Counted from the stretch's first letter, positions 44,401-52,410 are shown. The stretch: 64,000 nt of DNA from Mitsuaria sp. PDC51 (GCF_900113225.1 NZ_FOZE01000001.1:2232001-2296000); one strand, 5' to 3'. Notes: generated from the sequence alone by a model not told the origin. Made by a program: numbers and translations.

Positions 44401-46669
44401 GGCCGGTCACGCTCAGCGAGCCGGCGGCGAACAGCCCGTCCACCGAGGCCGGCGTCCCGCGCACCACATGGACCGGCGCGCGGCCGAGGTGATCGGCATC
44501 CGGCTCCGCGTCGCCATAGGCGCGGGTGACCGCCGTGCCGGTGTCGTTGCCGAGCGCGACGCGCGTCGCGTCGACGCCGCCCAGCCGCGCGAGCCGGGTC
44601 ACGACGCCGCTCTCGACGAACCGGAACCCGCCTTCGCCGACGATCGTGTCGCTGCCTTCCGTGGTCCAGGTGACGGAGCCGCCCGCGACTTCGCTGGCGC
44701 CGCTGACGCGGATCGGGCCGCTCAGCGTGGCCGCGCCCGCCACCGACACGTCGCCCTGCAGGATCAACTCGGCGGGCGAGCCGCCGCCGGTCGTGGCCGT
44801 CGGCATCACCGTCGCCGTCAGCGACTGGCCGGCGAAGGCGCCGATGCGCAGCGCGCCCGCGGTGCGCTCGGTGTTGCCGGCGCCGTCGGCCAGCAGCAGC
44901 GTCAACGGACCGTTGTCGTTGATGAAGCGCGCGCCCGACAGGTCCAGCGAGGCCGGGCCGCCGCCGCGCTCCGCATCGACGACGCCATGCGCGGCGGTGT
45001 CGTTGGCGGTCAGCATCCAGTGGCCGCCGCCGTTGCTGAAGACGCCCGCGAGCGTGATGGAGCGGCCGGCCGCCAACGTCAGGTCGCCCACCGGTGCCGC
45101 GCCGCGCGTGATGCCGGTGAAGAAGGTCGACCAGCTGATGTCCTGGCTGGCCTGCAGGCGGACGCTGACGCCGCTGCCCAGCAGCGCGGCCAGGTCGGCC
45201 GAGTTCAGCGTCGTCGCCGTGCCGGGCGCGTCGCCGTAGCCGATGTCGCCGGACGGCGTGGCCGAAGCGCCGTCGCCGATGACGATGTCCTGCGGATCGA
45301 GCAGCAGGCGCGCGCCCGCGCCAAGGGTCAGGCGGTTCAGCGCGACCGATTGCACCGTCGAGGCGGACGAGATCTCCACCGCGCCGCCCGATGCCGCGCC
45401 GCTCGCGTCGAGACGGCCGAGCATGCGCGTGGCGCGCTCGCTCCACAGTACGGCGGTGCCGCCCAGGCCTTGCGGGCCGCGCGCGGAGACGTCGATCCGG
45501 CTGCCGGCGTCGACCGACACCTGATCGGCCGAGGCCAGCGCGGGCAGCGCACCGAAGCGGTCGAGGAAGCGTTCATGTCCCTCGGCCTGGGCGCCGCTGG
45601 CCTTGCCCCCCTGGAAGGCGCCGCCGACGCGGACCAGACCGCCGCGGGTCGCGCCGCTGGCATCGAGCGCCGCGCCGGCCAACTCGACACGCTGGCCGGT
45701 GATGTCGATGCGCCCGCCCGCGGCATCGGCCGACGAGGCGTCCACGCGGCCGCTGACGCGCACCGTGCCGCCGGCGCCGCCGTCCAGCACGATCGCGCCA
45801 TCGCTGCCGGACAGCGTCGTCGCGCGGATCTCGCCGGGCAGGTGGATGGCCTCGCGCAGCGCCTCGCGGACCGTGGCGGCGCGCAGCGCGACCAGGCCAG
45901 CCGCGATGCGGCCGTTGCTCTCCACGAGCGGGCGGCTGTCGCCGTCGACCGCGTCGGCCGGCAGGATCACCTGCAGGAATCCATCGCCGGAGAAATCCAG
46001 CGTCGCGACCGAGGCGCTACCCAGCGCGACCTTGCCCAGCGGGGCCAGGATGACGCCGTCGTTCTGGACATGGCTGCCCAGCAGCGCGACCTGACCGCCG
46101 CCGCCGGCCGTGATCAGACCCTGGTTGAGCACGGTGCCGCCGCGCCCGTTGAAGCGCAGCCGGCCGGCCATGAAGTCCTCGTCGGACAGGCCCAGCGTCG
46201 ACGCGATGAAACCGGAGCGCGTGTCGACGACGCCGCTCGGCGTGATCGCGATGCCTTGCGGGTTGACCAGGAACAGGCTGCCGTTGGACTTCAGCGAGCC
46301 GGCGATCTCGCTGCCCAGCGGGCCGGTGACGACGTTGAGCGTCGCGGCCTGGGCGTTCGGCAGCTTGAACTCGACGGCGCTGCCGGCGCCGACCGAGAAG
46401 CTGTCCCAGCGCAGCACCGCGCGCTGCGACTGCTGCCGGATGTCGAGCCGATTGCCGGCGGGCGCGCCGATGACGGCCTGGCCGGCGCTGACGCTGCCGT
46501 TCCCGGGCAGCGTCGGCGACGCCGCCGTCTGGGCGCCACCGGTCAGCGGCAGCAGGCCGGCGAGCATCGCGGCGGTCAGCGCCGTGAGGCGCGGGCGCCG
46601 GACCGGAGCTCGGCGCGAGCCAGCGGGGCGGGCGGGGATGGAGGAGGGGGTGGGCAGGAGGCGGGTCAT
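38459..46669 (-). CDS. TpsA-type adhesin with about 16 MBG-like repeats
   Basis: 2,736 residues. The N-terminus is Arg/Pro-rich with a hydrophobic signal (LTALTAAMLAGLLPLTGGAQ) and no ESPR. A TPS/haemagglutination domain (about 50-350) carries RAVLRWDSFSVGAGS, NGSLFLVNPQGIAITPSGVV and GGQVALLGSHVQNDG. After a beta-helical region (to about 800) comes a long array of MBG-like beta units (about 800-2,280). A Pro-rich linker (PLPTPPVIPTVAPVASPALP) leads to a Gly/Ala/Ser-rich beta-rich segment with sandwich-like strands and a polar helical tail ending VTYVAGGGR. The ATG lies five bases after the tpsB2 stop. It should be a large secreted, probably surface-held adhesin exported by TpsB2. I see no toxin motif at the tip and no immunity-like gene. 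Exact ligand unknown. Confidence 0.88.
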   Translation of the reverse strand: MTRLLPTPSSIPARPAGSRRAPVRRPRLTALTAAMLAGLLPLTGGAQTAASPTLPGNGSVSAGQAVIGAPAGNRLDIRQQSQRAVLRWDSFSVGAGSAVEFKLPNAQAATLNVVTGPLGSEIAGSLKSNGSLFLVNPQGIAITPSGVVDTRSGFIASTLGLSDEDFMAGRLRFNGRGGTVLNQGLITAGGGGQVALLGSHVQNDGVILAPLGKVALGSASVATLDFSGDGFLQVILPADAVDGDSRPLVESNGRIAAGLVALRAATVREALREAIHLPGEIRATTLSGSDGAIVLDGGAGGTVRVSGRVDASSADAAGGRIDITGQRVELAGAALDASGATRGGLVRVGGAFQGGKASGAQAEGHERFLDRFGALPALASADQVSVDAGSRIDVSARGPQGLGGTAVLWSERATRMLGRLDASGAASGGAVEISSASTVQSVALNRLTLGAGARLLLDPQDIVIGDGASATPSGDIGYGDAPGTATTLNSADLAALLGSGVSVRLQASQDISWSTFFTGITRGAAPVGDLTLAAGRSITLAGVFSNGGGHWMLTANDTAAHGVVDAERGGGPASLDLSGARFINDNGPLTLLLADGAGNTERTAGALRIGAFAGQSLTATVMPTATTGGGSPAELILQGDVSVAGAATLSGPIRVSGASEVAGGSVTWTTEGSDTIVGEGGFRFVESGVVTRLARLGGVDATRVALGNDTGTAVTRAYGDAEPDADHLGRAPVHVVRGTPASVDGLFAAGSLSVTGPGVTAPAGSGTLTLSATGSAAIDSAAVGNFFIDLSAATLPLTITRRALTPTVSNGSHVYGLPGAVVSLAGVVNGDNVAPIATLGAQGGVAMSANGAGYGFADRVGAGSWNFTLTGLGGSAASNYTLDLSGTVSAQLSIAKKPLDYVVGNGSQTYGSTHTMPTAFIGGVLAGDDVTPVVGLSSGGTPVAVNDRLAARSYVASVTSLGGASASNYTVGTVNNHDGVYRVDPKLLTWSVGAGGGVYGTLGTLGGAALSGVLAGDVVNGTVSPSADGGSTVFAPAATTRAGTYTAIVSALTGPQAGNYALAASGNTPGQFVVAPKPVTYTGTTVDQVYGLALPSPVLNGVLAGDVVAGFQKVDALRVDAGSGHSQAWPVGQYATTLLWLTGADAGNYVIAGSGNTATTVNVLPKALTYVAATGSNVYGTPQSGAMPALSGVVAGDQITAAPAIESGGNLWLLDAGSRAGTYTSTVLAGSLSGAGAGNYTIAAAGNTNGTWTVTPKPITWSVAAGSAIYGNAPTASTNVTVLDGLLPGASVSPALTALDGSGAPVARPTVGGSWWAGVAGLSGPDAANYLLAGSGNTAGALTVTPRPVTFSVASASSVYGNLATTGAVTLNNVLAGDSVGYTAAVLAGSTPVTLSARTGAGAYTETVTALTGNPNYLLASAGNAPGTLTVQPRPISYIAQDASSTYGTAATPGAVTVQGVLAGDSVGAGPAVLLASGLAPAERTAAGTWTLGLRSLTGADAANYVPTETGSTTGTLTVAPKPVTVTVQGYFTMFGGFHDSFMDRALTYGTGDTPRASGSINGLLAGDQVAVTTATTPLTRSRTGRLNVGTYTFSATGLEGADAGNYVMAADGNRFATLRITPAVVANAAWVQGTDHTDVSPTYGSAASYTIRTELLNAFAGDDVALGAWADLPGGRSTTLPARLTPGTYVVDSELLGADKGNYVMLRASTSTFRVVPKLLTAVIDNTASTYGDALPATGGNLYGVLAGDTVSVTTAIAGVPASNGRMPAGQYGIHATGLAGAEAGNYALSPENFGAPGLPLSRSGQLTVLPRSLQRAMDPGSLSVTYGDTLPQLRLTGGVLPGDEVFMTNVVVPTQVQGLPVLDGRDTALSTSLAVGTYRYVPRLSGRDAANYVSGGDAGTVTIAPKPVTVTIDPISTVYGSYVAPSVSVWGLVNGEQNWVKPNFDVVGASGFLTYNDRSNAGSYTQQVTGLHLENGFSGMPDYTKNYVFVSTPGASAPLTIARKPLTFTPAASTTAVYGDALTLGALSGVLPGDDVGVRLEAGDGFQSQQLLSGNGTLNYATRVDAGDHLWSASLTGSRRGNYVVDPIGGRVSIARRDVIYGIKDAEGVYGNYTRACTPSGCTPLPYLPGATTFQGVLSGDTLGGNVAFTDLTGQLITIDGSTHVGTYFEVLTGLTGDSAKNYRIADSGSRPGLYKILPMPLSYTVSSGVFLGQLYGTPGEATLSDLQGPITGRLDIAPIVTAYDPQGRPVSDLRQLTVGRYTFRVTGLTGADTHDYRVGDGPAGTLDVFASSSLGLGLVEPLPTPPVIPTVAPVASPALPVAPPLNGQFRSSGSGQEEDFGRNIDATGIVGGVALGPTGGGVSGRASGVVEGSVDLGGADLSAQASGEIAGLAKFGITGVRLEASADAHVDVTITTGPGYVMFGAQGDAYAIGSLGRNGLRIGAEARAGVSAQAGASGHVDGLGDAHADTTVSTFVYARADEQYTLRDGQVVQRFDNAVGVGSSAGVSAGVSGSTGSVGGGATVYTPGSIGGTFNYSVGLSDGAISVSLDLGAQLGFGGLGLSLNFSIDPMGLAGAIANSPVGDFVINAFGMNHREPDNHYSEADSRHAASISDPVERYNYLAGNTRWRDRPWNYDSNPDARTDWDAMQNFFNTYNQLLSRTQTLIKKEQTDQARFLDLLKTDPKAAIEMSHSGNFVQANRDEESALQGLSRQLGVQLAVVDGQVTYVAGGGR
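39830..44260 (-). repeat. Array of about 16 MBG-type repeats in the second TpsA
   Basis: Units of roughly 80-100 residues recur with the pattern (K/R)P-[I/V/L]-T-x5-12-YG, then GVLAGD, then L-x-G-x2-A-x-NY and a closing small-residue strand leading into the next KP. I count 16 starts, from SNGSHVYG (near 44,250) to GVFLGQLYG (near 40,020). Spacing averages about 92 residues. Neighbouring copies are divergent in sequence rather than recent duplicates. Confidence 0.78.
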
Positions 46670-46674
46670 GGTCG

Positions 46675-48375
46675 TCAGAACTGGACTTGCGCTTTCACGA
46701 AGGCCTGGAACTCGTCCATGCCGAAGGGGCGGTAGCGGCGGCGGCCGGCCTCGACCGAGAGCTCGGCGCCGCGCCATTGGGTGCGCAGGCCCGCGCCGCC
46801 GGACGCGGCCAGGCGATGGCCCGCCGCGGGCAGCTCGGACATCGGCCGGCCCAGCGCCGCGAACAGGTAGGGCTGCAGGAACAGGCTGGCGCCGCCCTGC
46901 GTCGGCGACCAGGCGCGCGAGAGCTCCTGGCGCAGCGTCCAGCCGCCGTCGTCGGAGATCGCGCCCGAGCGGAAGGTCGACAGCGCGTCCTCGCCGTCGA
47001 GACTGAAGAGCTCCGCGCTCGGCAGCACGCCGCCGAACGAGTCCTGCAGGCGCGCCGAGGTGCGCGCGTTCAAGCCCCAGGGCAGCGGCAACTCGACGCT
47101 CGCGTTGGCCTCGAGCTTGGTGAAGTACGGTTTCGCGCCGGGCCGCGAGACCGGGATGCCGGTCGCCGCGAGGTCGGCGGCGGTCCGCGCCCCCAGTCCC
47201 GGCAGGCCGCGCGACAGCGTCACGCCGGCGCGCAGCCGGGCCGCGTCGCCGTTGCGGTTCCAGTCGACGGTGAGCCGGCCGACGCGCAGCTTGTCCTCGC
47301 TCATCGTGAAGTCGAAATCGGGCAGCGAGTCGACCTGCCGGCTGGCGTCGAGCGTGGCGGTCAGGTTGATCTCCTGGGCGCGTGTCAGCTGCAGCGGATA
47401 GATCAGGCGCAGGCTGTAGCGCTCCAGCTGGCTGCGCGAACGCAGGCTGCCGGCGGGCACGCGCGGCTGCGTGTCGGAGACGGTGAACTCGGGGTTGAGG
47501 CTCAGGCCGTCGGCGCTCAGCGGCACGATCGCGCCGCCGCCCAGCACGCGCCGCGGCGCGTCGTCGCGCCAGGCGGTGCCCCAGTCCTTGCCGCCGGAGA
47601 CGTAGCTGTAGAACTGCTCGCCGCGCCGCAGCGGCTGATTGAGGCGCAGCTGGATCGTCGTCTGCCACGGGCCCAGCGATTCGCCCAGGCGGCGGTCGGC
47701 CGAGACGGTGAGCGCCGTCGCCTGGTGCTCGCCTTCGAGCACCAGCACCGTGCCGCCGAGCTCGCGGCCGGCGCCCAGCGCGCTGCGCAGCTGCAGGCCG
47801 GGACCGCGGCCGGCGATCGTCAGCGCGCGTTCGAGCTCCTCGCCGCGCAGCCGGCGGCGGCCCAGCAGCGGGGCGAGCGAGCGCTCGACCGCATGGCGCG
47901 CGCGCTCCGGCACGGCAGCGGTGTCGATGCGCTCGATGTGGCCGTCGACCACGCGCAGCGCGAAGACGCCGCCATCCTTCACCGACTGCGGCGGAACGAC
48001 TACGCGCACCAGCGGATAACCGGCCTCGCGATAGGCCGCCTCGATCGCGTCGGCCAGCTCGTAGAACGCCGACACCGGCAGGCGCTGGCCGCGCAGCGGC
48101 GCGGTGAGGGCCTCGGTGGCGCTGGCGAGTTCGGGGAAACCGTCCTCGACGCGGATCCCCGCGGGCGACACGCGCAGCGCACGGGCCTGCGCCGGGACGG
48201 CGTTGGGCGCGGGCGTGGGCAGCGGCGCGGCGGAGGCGGCGGGCTCGGGCGGACGCAGGTCGCGCGGCGTGACCTGGGGCGCTTGCGGGGCCTGCTGGGC
48301 GAACGCACCGCCGGCGGCCAGCGCCAGGATCGCGCCGCTCAACGCGGGGGACGGGAATCGACGGGGAGAGAGCAT
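46675..48375 (-). CDS. TpsB-type outer-membrane transporter of the second TPS operon
   Basis: 566 residues. Signal peptide to about residue 26 (ALSGAILALAAGGAFAQ), then a Pro/Ala-rich linker, a POTRA pair (about 75-220; FYELADAIEAAYREAGYPLV, VFALRVVDGHIERIDT) and a barrel ending AFVKAQVQF with the terminal Phe needed for insertion. The loop-6 VRGF tetrad is degenerate here (DALSTFRSGAISDDG), unlike the clear VRGF of the transporter at the window start, so the two are distant relatives. It should export the 2,736-residue adhesin encoded five bases downstream. The 170-bp region upstream carries a palindrome and a direct repeat also found at the neighbouring regulator gene. Confidence 0.9.
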   Translation of the reverse strand: MLSPRRFPSPALSGAILALAAGGAFAQQAPQAPQVTPRDLRPPEPAASAAPLPTPAPNAVPAQARALRVSPAGIRVEDGFPELASATEALTAPLRGQRLPVSAFYELADAIEAAYREAGYPLVRVVVPPQSVKDGGVFALRVVDGHIERIDTAAVPERARHAVERSLAPLLGRRRLRGEELERALTIAGRGPGLQLRSALGAGRELGGTVLVLEGEHQATALTVSADRRLGESLGPWQTTIQLRLNQPLRRGEQFYSYVSGGKDWGTAWRDDAPRRVLGGGAIVPLSADGLSLNPEFTVSDTQPRVPAGSLRSRSQLERYSLRLIYPLQLTRAQEINLTATLDASRQVDSLPDFDFTMSEDKLRVGRLTVDWNRNGDAARLRAGVTLSRGLPGLGARTAADLAATGIPVSRPGAKPYFTKLEANASVELPLPWGLNARTSARLQDSFGGVLPSAELFSLDGEDALSTFRSGAISDDGGWTLRQELSRAWSPTQGGASLFLQPYLFAALGRPMSELPAAGHRLAASGGAGLRTQWRGAELSVEAGRRRYRPFGMDEFQAFVKAQVQF

Positions 48376-48419
48376 GCCGCCACTGTCGACGCCAGGCGCG
48401 GCAAAGTCCTGAAGCCGGT

Positions 48420-48443
48420 CTGAATCGTTCCGAAACGATTCAG
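48420..48443 (-). promoter_or_regulatory. Palindromic box in the tpsB2 promoter region
   Basis: Perfect 10-bp arms CTGAATCGTT and AACGATTCAG around CCGA, 45 bp before the tpsB2 ATG. A half-site relative, CTGAATCGTCCGGAAAG, lies upstream of the ATPase regulator gene on the minus strand (51,294-51,310). Confidence 0.65.
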
Positions 48444-48453
48444 CAAGGTGGCG

Positions 48454-48469
48454 TTTCAGGATTTTTCAG
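48454..48469 (-). promoter_or_regulatory. CTGAA direct-repeat box in the tpsB2 promoter region
   Basis: Minus strand CTGAAAAATCCTGAAA, two CTGAAA half-sites 10 bp apart as winged-helix OmpR-type regulators favour. A 15/16 match (CTGAAGAATCCTGAAA) occurs at 51,263-51,278, upstream of the regulator gene. Confidence 0.6.
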
Positions 48470-48545
48470 CGGCGCGCTTCAGTGGCGCGCCCTCCTGCTT
48501 TCTGCCGGGCTTGCGCGCGCGCCGGCGCCGAGGGACGGGGCCCCG

Positions 48546-51158
48546 TCAGTCGACGTCGGTCAGCGCGAACGCCAGCGCGCCGATGTCGGCGTTGCGCAGC
48601 AGCATGCCGTCCTGCTTCAGGCGCTCGAATTCGGCCGCGCCCAGCGCTTCCCGCGCCAGCCGCTGGGCGCGGGCGCCTGCCAGGGCCTCGTTCTCGCCGA
48701 AGCGCAGGAGGCCCGCGGTGCCGGACTCCACATGGCCCGCGAGCCGGGCCGCGGCGCGCGGCCGGCCCTCGAGCGCGGCCAGCAGCGACAGGTACTGGCA
48801 CCAGTAGCGCTGCAGGTCGGCCTGGGCCGCCAGCGGCCAGCCTTGCTCCGCCAGCGGGCGGAATGAGCGGGTGTCGCCGAGCGCGAGATACGCGGCCGCG
48901 GTGTTGAGGCGGGCATAGGCGAGCCCGTACTCGTCGCGGCCCGGTTGCAACTGCGCCAGCAGCGCGATGCCGGTGCGGATCGCGCCTTCGGGATCGCCCG
49001 CCAGCAGCTGGGCGTCGGCCAGGTTGGCGAGGTAGATCGGGTTGGCGTCGCCGCCGGCGCGGCAGTTGGCCACGATCCGGTGGCCCAGGCGCAACTGCTC
49101 CCGCGGATCGGACCGGTTGAGCATCAGGCCGATGAGGCCGTAGTGCAGGCGCTGCGGCGGCCAGTCCGGATCCTCGAGCGCGCACAGTTCGGCGTCCTCG
49201 TCCTCGCGGCCGGCCGGCGGCATGGCCAGGGACATGGCGAGCGCGCGGTACAGGTGGAAGCGGCCGTCGGGCGCGTCGATCCGCGCGCGGGCGACCTCAA
49301 CCATCCGCCGCATGTGCGCCTGGGCGCGCGGGTTGTGGACGCTGTTCAGGTATTGCATCGCCACGCCGAGGCTGGCCTGCAGCCACATCGGGCCCTGGGC
49401 GCCGCCGGCCAGTGCGTCGAAACGGTCGCACAGCGCGTTGCGTTCGGCGTGCAGCGTGCGCGGCAGCGCGAAGAGCAGCATCGCGATGATCGCGAGCGCC
49501 GCGTCGGTGTCGCCCAGCGCCTGTGCGCGCAGCAGCGCCTCGCGCGCGTTGTCGAGGTCGGCGCGGGCGCGTTCTCCCCAGGCATCGACGCCGATCTCGC
49601 CGCTCAGGCGCGCGTGGTGCAAGGCTTCGCACAGCGTCGCCACGGCGCGCGCGTGCCGGTCGCGGACCAGATCGTCCTCGTCCGACCGCGCCAGCAGTTC
49701 GCGCGCGAAGGCCCTCGGGCTGTCGAGCAGCCGGTAGCGCGGCGGCGACTCCGCGTCGTCGCCGACGACGCACACGAGCAGCGAACGCTCGACCAGCACC
49801 GTCACCGCGTCGAGCACGGCCCACTCGTCAAGCTCGACGGGGTCCTGGGCATCGAGCGGCCCCTGAACCGGACGGCCGCCCGGCGCGTCGCCGGCCACCT
49901 GCTGGATCAGCTCGAGCGAGGCGCTGCCCGCGATGACGGCCAGGCGCCGGAACACGATGCGCTCGCGCTCGTCGAGGAAGCCGTGGCTCCACTCCAGGGC
50001 CGCACGCAGCGTCTGCTGGCGGGCCGGCGCGTCGCGGTTGCGGCTGCTGGTCAGCAGGCGCAGCCGCTCGTCCAGCGAGGCGGCGAGCCGCTGCACGCCG
50101 AGCATGGGCGCCCGGGCCGCGGCGAGCTCGATCGCGAGCGCCAGGCCGTCGAGCGCGCGGCACAGTTCGATCACTGCCGGCGCATTGGCGTCGGTCAGCG
50201 CGAAGCGCGCGTCCGCGGCCTGGGCGCGTTCGACGAACAGCGCGACCGCGCCGAAGTTCAGCGCCTGCGCCGCGGACACCGCCCCCTGGGGCGTGGACAG
50301 CGCTTCCAGTCGGTAGACGCGTTCCGGCGGCAGCTTCAGCGGGGCCTGGCTGGTCACGACGATGCGCAGGCCCGGCGCCGCGGCGTGCAGCACGCCCGCG
50401 ATCCGCGCGGTGGCATCGAGCAGGTGCTCGGCGTTGTCGAGCGCGAGCAGCAGGGTCAGGGACGCGAGGGCGGCGGCCAGGCCGTCCAGCGGCTCCTCGC
50501 CGGCGCCCAGCCGGATGCCCAGGGCCGCGGCGATCGCGCCCGGCAGTGCCGCGGCGTCCGTGACCGGGGCCAGTTCGACCCAGCACACGCCATGCGGATA
50601 GGCCTCGGTGCGGGAGTGCAGCAGCGCCTGCGCGAGCCGCGTCTTGCCCATGCCGCCGGCGCCGACGAGGGTCACGAGGCGGTGGTGCTCGATCAGGCTG
50701 AGCAGGGCGGCCAGGTCCTCGTCGCGGCCCAGCAGCCGCGGCAGACCGGCCGGCAGGTTGGTCCGCAAGGCGAGGGTCGCGGGCGGCGGCGGGGAACGGG
50801 GCGAGGAGAGGGGCGAGGAGGGAAGCGAGGTGCGCGGCGACGCGGCGTGCGTTGCGTCCTCGACGCGCGCCGTGAAGCGGTAGCCGCGGCCGGGAATCGT
50901 CGTGATGACATCGCCGCCCAGCACCTTGCGCAGCGCGCTGACCTGCACCTGCAGGTTGTTCTCCTCGACGACGACGCCGGGCCAGGCCAGGTCGATCAGC
51001 TCGCTTTTCCCGACCAGTTCGCCAGCGCGCTGGATCAGCGCGATCAGCACGTCCAGCGCCCGGGAACCGAGCGTCGCGGGCTGGCCGTCGACCAGCAGGC
51101 GTCGCTCCAGCGGTTGCAATTCGAAGCGGTCGGCGAATCTGAGGCTGGCGGCGCGCAT
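48546..51158 (-). CDS. Winged-helix transcriptional regulator with STAND/NB-ARC-like ATPase
   Basis: 870 residues from the ATG opening MRAASLRFADRFELQPLERR; a further in-frame extension is possible but adds only a Pro/Arg tail. Residues 5-100 form an OmpR-type winged helix (GSRALDVLIALIQRAGELVG, then NLQVQVSALRKVLGGDVI and TIPGRGYRF). A Ser/Pro linker leads to an ATPase with Walker A GAGGMGKT (166-173), a Walker B-like LLLALDNAEHLL and a TSQAPLKLP sensor-like block. The C-terminal half is helical and TPR-like. Such proteins integrate a ligand signal with DNA binding. It lies just upstream of, and in line with, the second TPS operon, and the gaps before each share sequence boxes, suggesting it controls that operon and itself. 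Confidence 0.88.
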   Translation of the reverse strand: MRAASLRFADRFELQPLERRLLVDGQPATLGSRALDVLIALIQRAGELVGKSELIDLAWPGVVVEENNLQVQVSALRKVLGGDVITTIPGRGYRFTARVEDATHAASPRTSLPSSPLSSPRSPPPPATLALRTNLPAGLPRLLGRDEDLAALLSLIEHHRLVTLVGAGGMGKTRLAQALLHSRTEAYPHGVCWVELAPVTDAAALPGAIAAALGIRLGAGEEPLDGLAAALASLTLLLALDNAEHLLDATARIAGVLHAAAPGLRIVVTSQAPLKLPPERVYRLEALSTPQGAVSAAQALNFGAVALFVERAQAADARFALTDANAPAVIELCRALDGLALAIELAAARAPMLGVQRLAASLDERLRLLTSSRNRDAPARQQTLRAALEWSHGFLDERERIVFRRLAVIAGSASLELIQQVAGDAPGGRPVQGPLDAQDPVELDEWAVLDAVTVLVERSLLVCVVGDDAESPPRYRLLDSPRAFARELLARSDEDDLVRDRHARAVATLCEALHHARLSGEIGVDAWGERARADLDNAREALLRAQALGDTDAALAIIAMLLFALPRTLHAERNALCDRFDALAGGAQGPMWLQASLGVAMQYLNSVHNPRAQAHMRRMVEVARARIDAPDGRFHLYRALAMSLAMPPAGREDEDAELCALEDPDWPPQRLHYGLIGLMLNRSDPREQLRLGHRIVANCRAGGDANPIYLANLADAQLLAGDPEGAIRTGIALLAQLQPGRDEYGLAYARLNTAAAYLALGDTRSFRPLAEQGWPLAAQADLQRYWCQYLSLLAALEGRPRAAARLAGHVESGTAGLLRFGENEALAGARAQRLAREALGAAEFERLKQDGMLLRNADIGALAFALTDVD

Positions 51159-51262
51159 GAAGGGGACGGGACGGGGCGGGGACGGCGGGCAGGCCCGGGG
51201 GCCGGCGACTGGGGCGCGCACGGGCGCGGACGTGCGCGCAGGATAGCGGAGCGGGAGCCCCC

Positions 51263-51342
51263 CTGAAGAATCCTGAAACCGGCCGCGTTGCGACTTTCCG
51301 GACGATTCAGCCGCAATTCATCCGGGGCTCAGGACTTTCAGG
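51263..51342 (-). promoter_or_regulatory. Cluster of CTGAA boxes upstream of the winged-helix/ATPase regulator
   Basis: Three related elements lie in 80 bp: CTGAAGAATCCTGAAA (plus strand, 51,263-51,278), CTGAATCGTCCGGAAAG (minus strand, 51,294-51,310) and CTGAAAGTCCTGAG (minus strand, 51,329-51,342). They lie 105-185 bp before the regulator ATG and resemble the two boxes before tpsB2. Confidence 0.55.
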
Positions 51343-51432
51343 TCGCCGCGGCGCAGAGTGCGGGGCGACGGCTCATGCCATGGGGCTCGATACGTCCAGG
51401 AGTGACCGGCGCATCCTCCGCCCGCCCGCCGC

Positions 51433-52410
51433 TCAACCGAGATCAAGCACCAGCCGGTCGCTCCGTGCGCGCGAGCAGCAGGGCGTGAACTGATCGTTGG
51501 CCGCCTGTTCCTCCGGCGTGAGGTACAGGTCGCGGTGCTCGGGCTCGCCGGCCAGCACGCCGGTCAGGCAGGTGCCGCAGACGCCTTGCTCGCAGGACGT
51601 CAGCAGCGGGATGCCCGCCGCGATCAGCGCCTGCGCGGCGCTCTGGCCGACCGCCACGGGAATGACGCGGCCGGAGCGCAGCTCGAGCTCGAACGGACGG
51701 TCCTGGCCCGGGGGCGGTGCCTCCGCGCCGGCGAAGAACTCGTGATGCACCCGGTCTCCCGCCCAGCCCAGCGCCCGGGCGGCCTCGGTCACGGCGTCGA
51801 TCAGGCGCTTGGGGCCGCAGACGTAGACATGCGTGTCGGCGGCCTGCGCCGCCAGCAGCCCAGGCACGTCCATCCGGTCGGGGCCGACATGGAAATGGGC
51901 CGCGCCGGCCCAGGCGCTGGCCTCGATCTCCGCGCGGAAGGCCATGCGCTGGAGGTCGCGGGCCGCGTAATGCAGCGCGAAGTCCGCGCCCGCGCCGGCG
52001 AGCTGGCGCGCCATCGCGAGCAGCGGCGTGATGCCGATGCCGCCGGCGATCAGCAGGCTGCGACGGGCCGACGGCACCAGCGGGAAATGATTGCGCGGCG
52101 CGCCGATCTGCAGCGTCTGGCCCGGCATCAACTGCTCATGCACCGCGCGCGATCCGCCGCGCGAGGCCGCTTCCCTCAGCACGCCCAGCACGTAGCGATG
52201 GGTCTCGGCGGGATCGTTGCTGAGGGAGTACTGCCGCACCAGGCCGCCCGGCAGATGGACGTCCACATGCGCGCCGGCGGTGAACGCGGGCAGGGCGCCG
52301 CCATCGGCGGCCACGAGGGTGACGGCGCAGACGTCCCGCGCGGCGGCGGCCTTGGCCTGGACGCGGACGGGGATCAGCGCCGTGATGGGCGCGAGGATCG
52401 GCGCGCTCAT
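51433..52410 (-). CDS. vanB: Vanillate O-demethylase reductase subunit VanB
   Basis: 325 residues, the normal VanB length. Domain order is that of phthalate-dioxygenase-type reductases: flavin domain (about 15-115, with VRQYSLSNDPAE), NAD domain (about 115-235, with GGIGITPLLAMARQL and HVYVCGPKRLIDAV) and C-terminal plant-type [2Fe-2S] ferredoxin (about 240-325) with its cysteines in TSCEQGVCGTC and a later Cys in TPCCSRAR. It passes electrons from NADH to the Rieske oxygenase VanA. The ATG overlaps the vanA stop by four bases. It is the last gene of the seven-gene phenylpropanoid operon. Related reductases serve other Rieske demethylases, but the partner supports VanB. Confidence 0.88.
   Translation of the reverse strand: MSAPILAPITALIPVRVQAKAAAARDVCAVTLVAADGGALPAFTAGAHVDVHLPGGLVRQYSLSNDPAETHRYVLGVLREAASRGGSRAVHEQLMPGQTLQIGAPRNHFPLVPSARRSLLIAGGIGITPLLAMARQLAGAGADFALHYAARDLQRMAFRAEIEASAWAGAAHFHVGPDRMDVPGLLAAQAADTHVYVCGPKRLIDAVTEAARALGWAGDRVHHEFFAGAEAPPPGQDRPFELELRSGRVIPVAVGQSAAQALIAAGIPLLTSCEQGVCGTCLTGVLAGEPEHRDLYLTPEEQAANDQFTPCCSRARSDRLVLDLG

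Noticed and set aside
38510-46735. Plus-strand open frame of 2,741 codons opposite the second TpsA
   Set aside because: Same GC artefact; the product is Arg/Ala/Gln-rich low complexity, while the minus frame has a signal peptide, TPS domain and MBG repeats.
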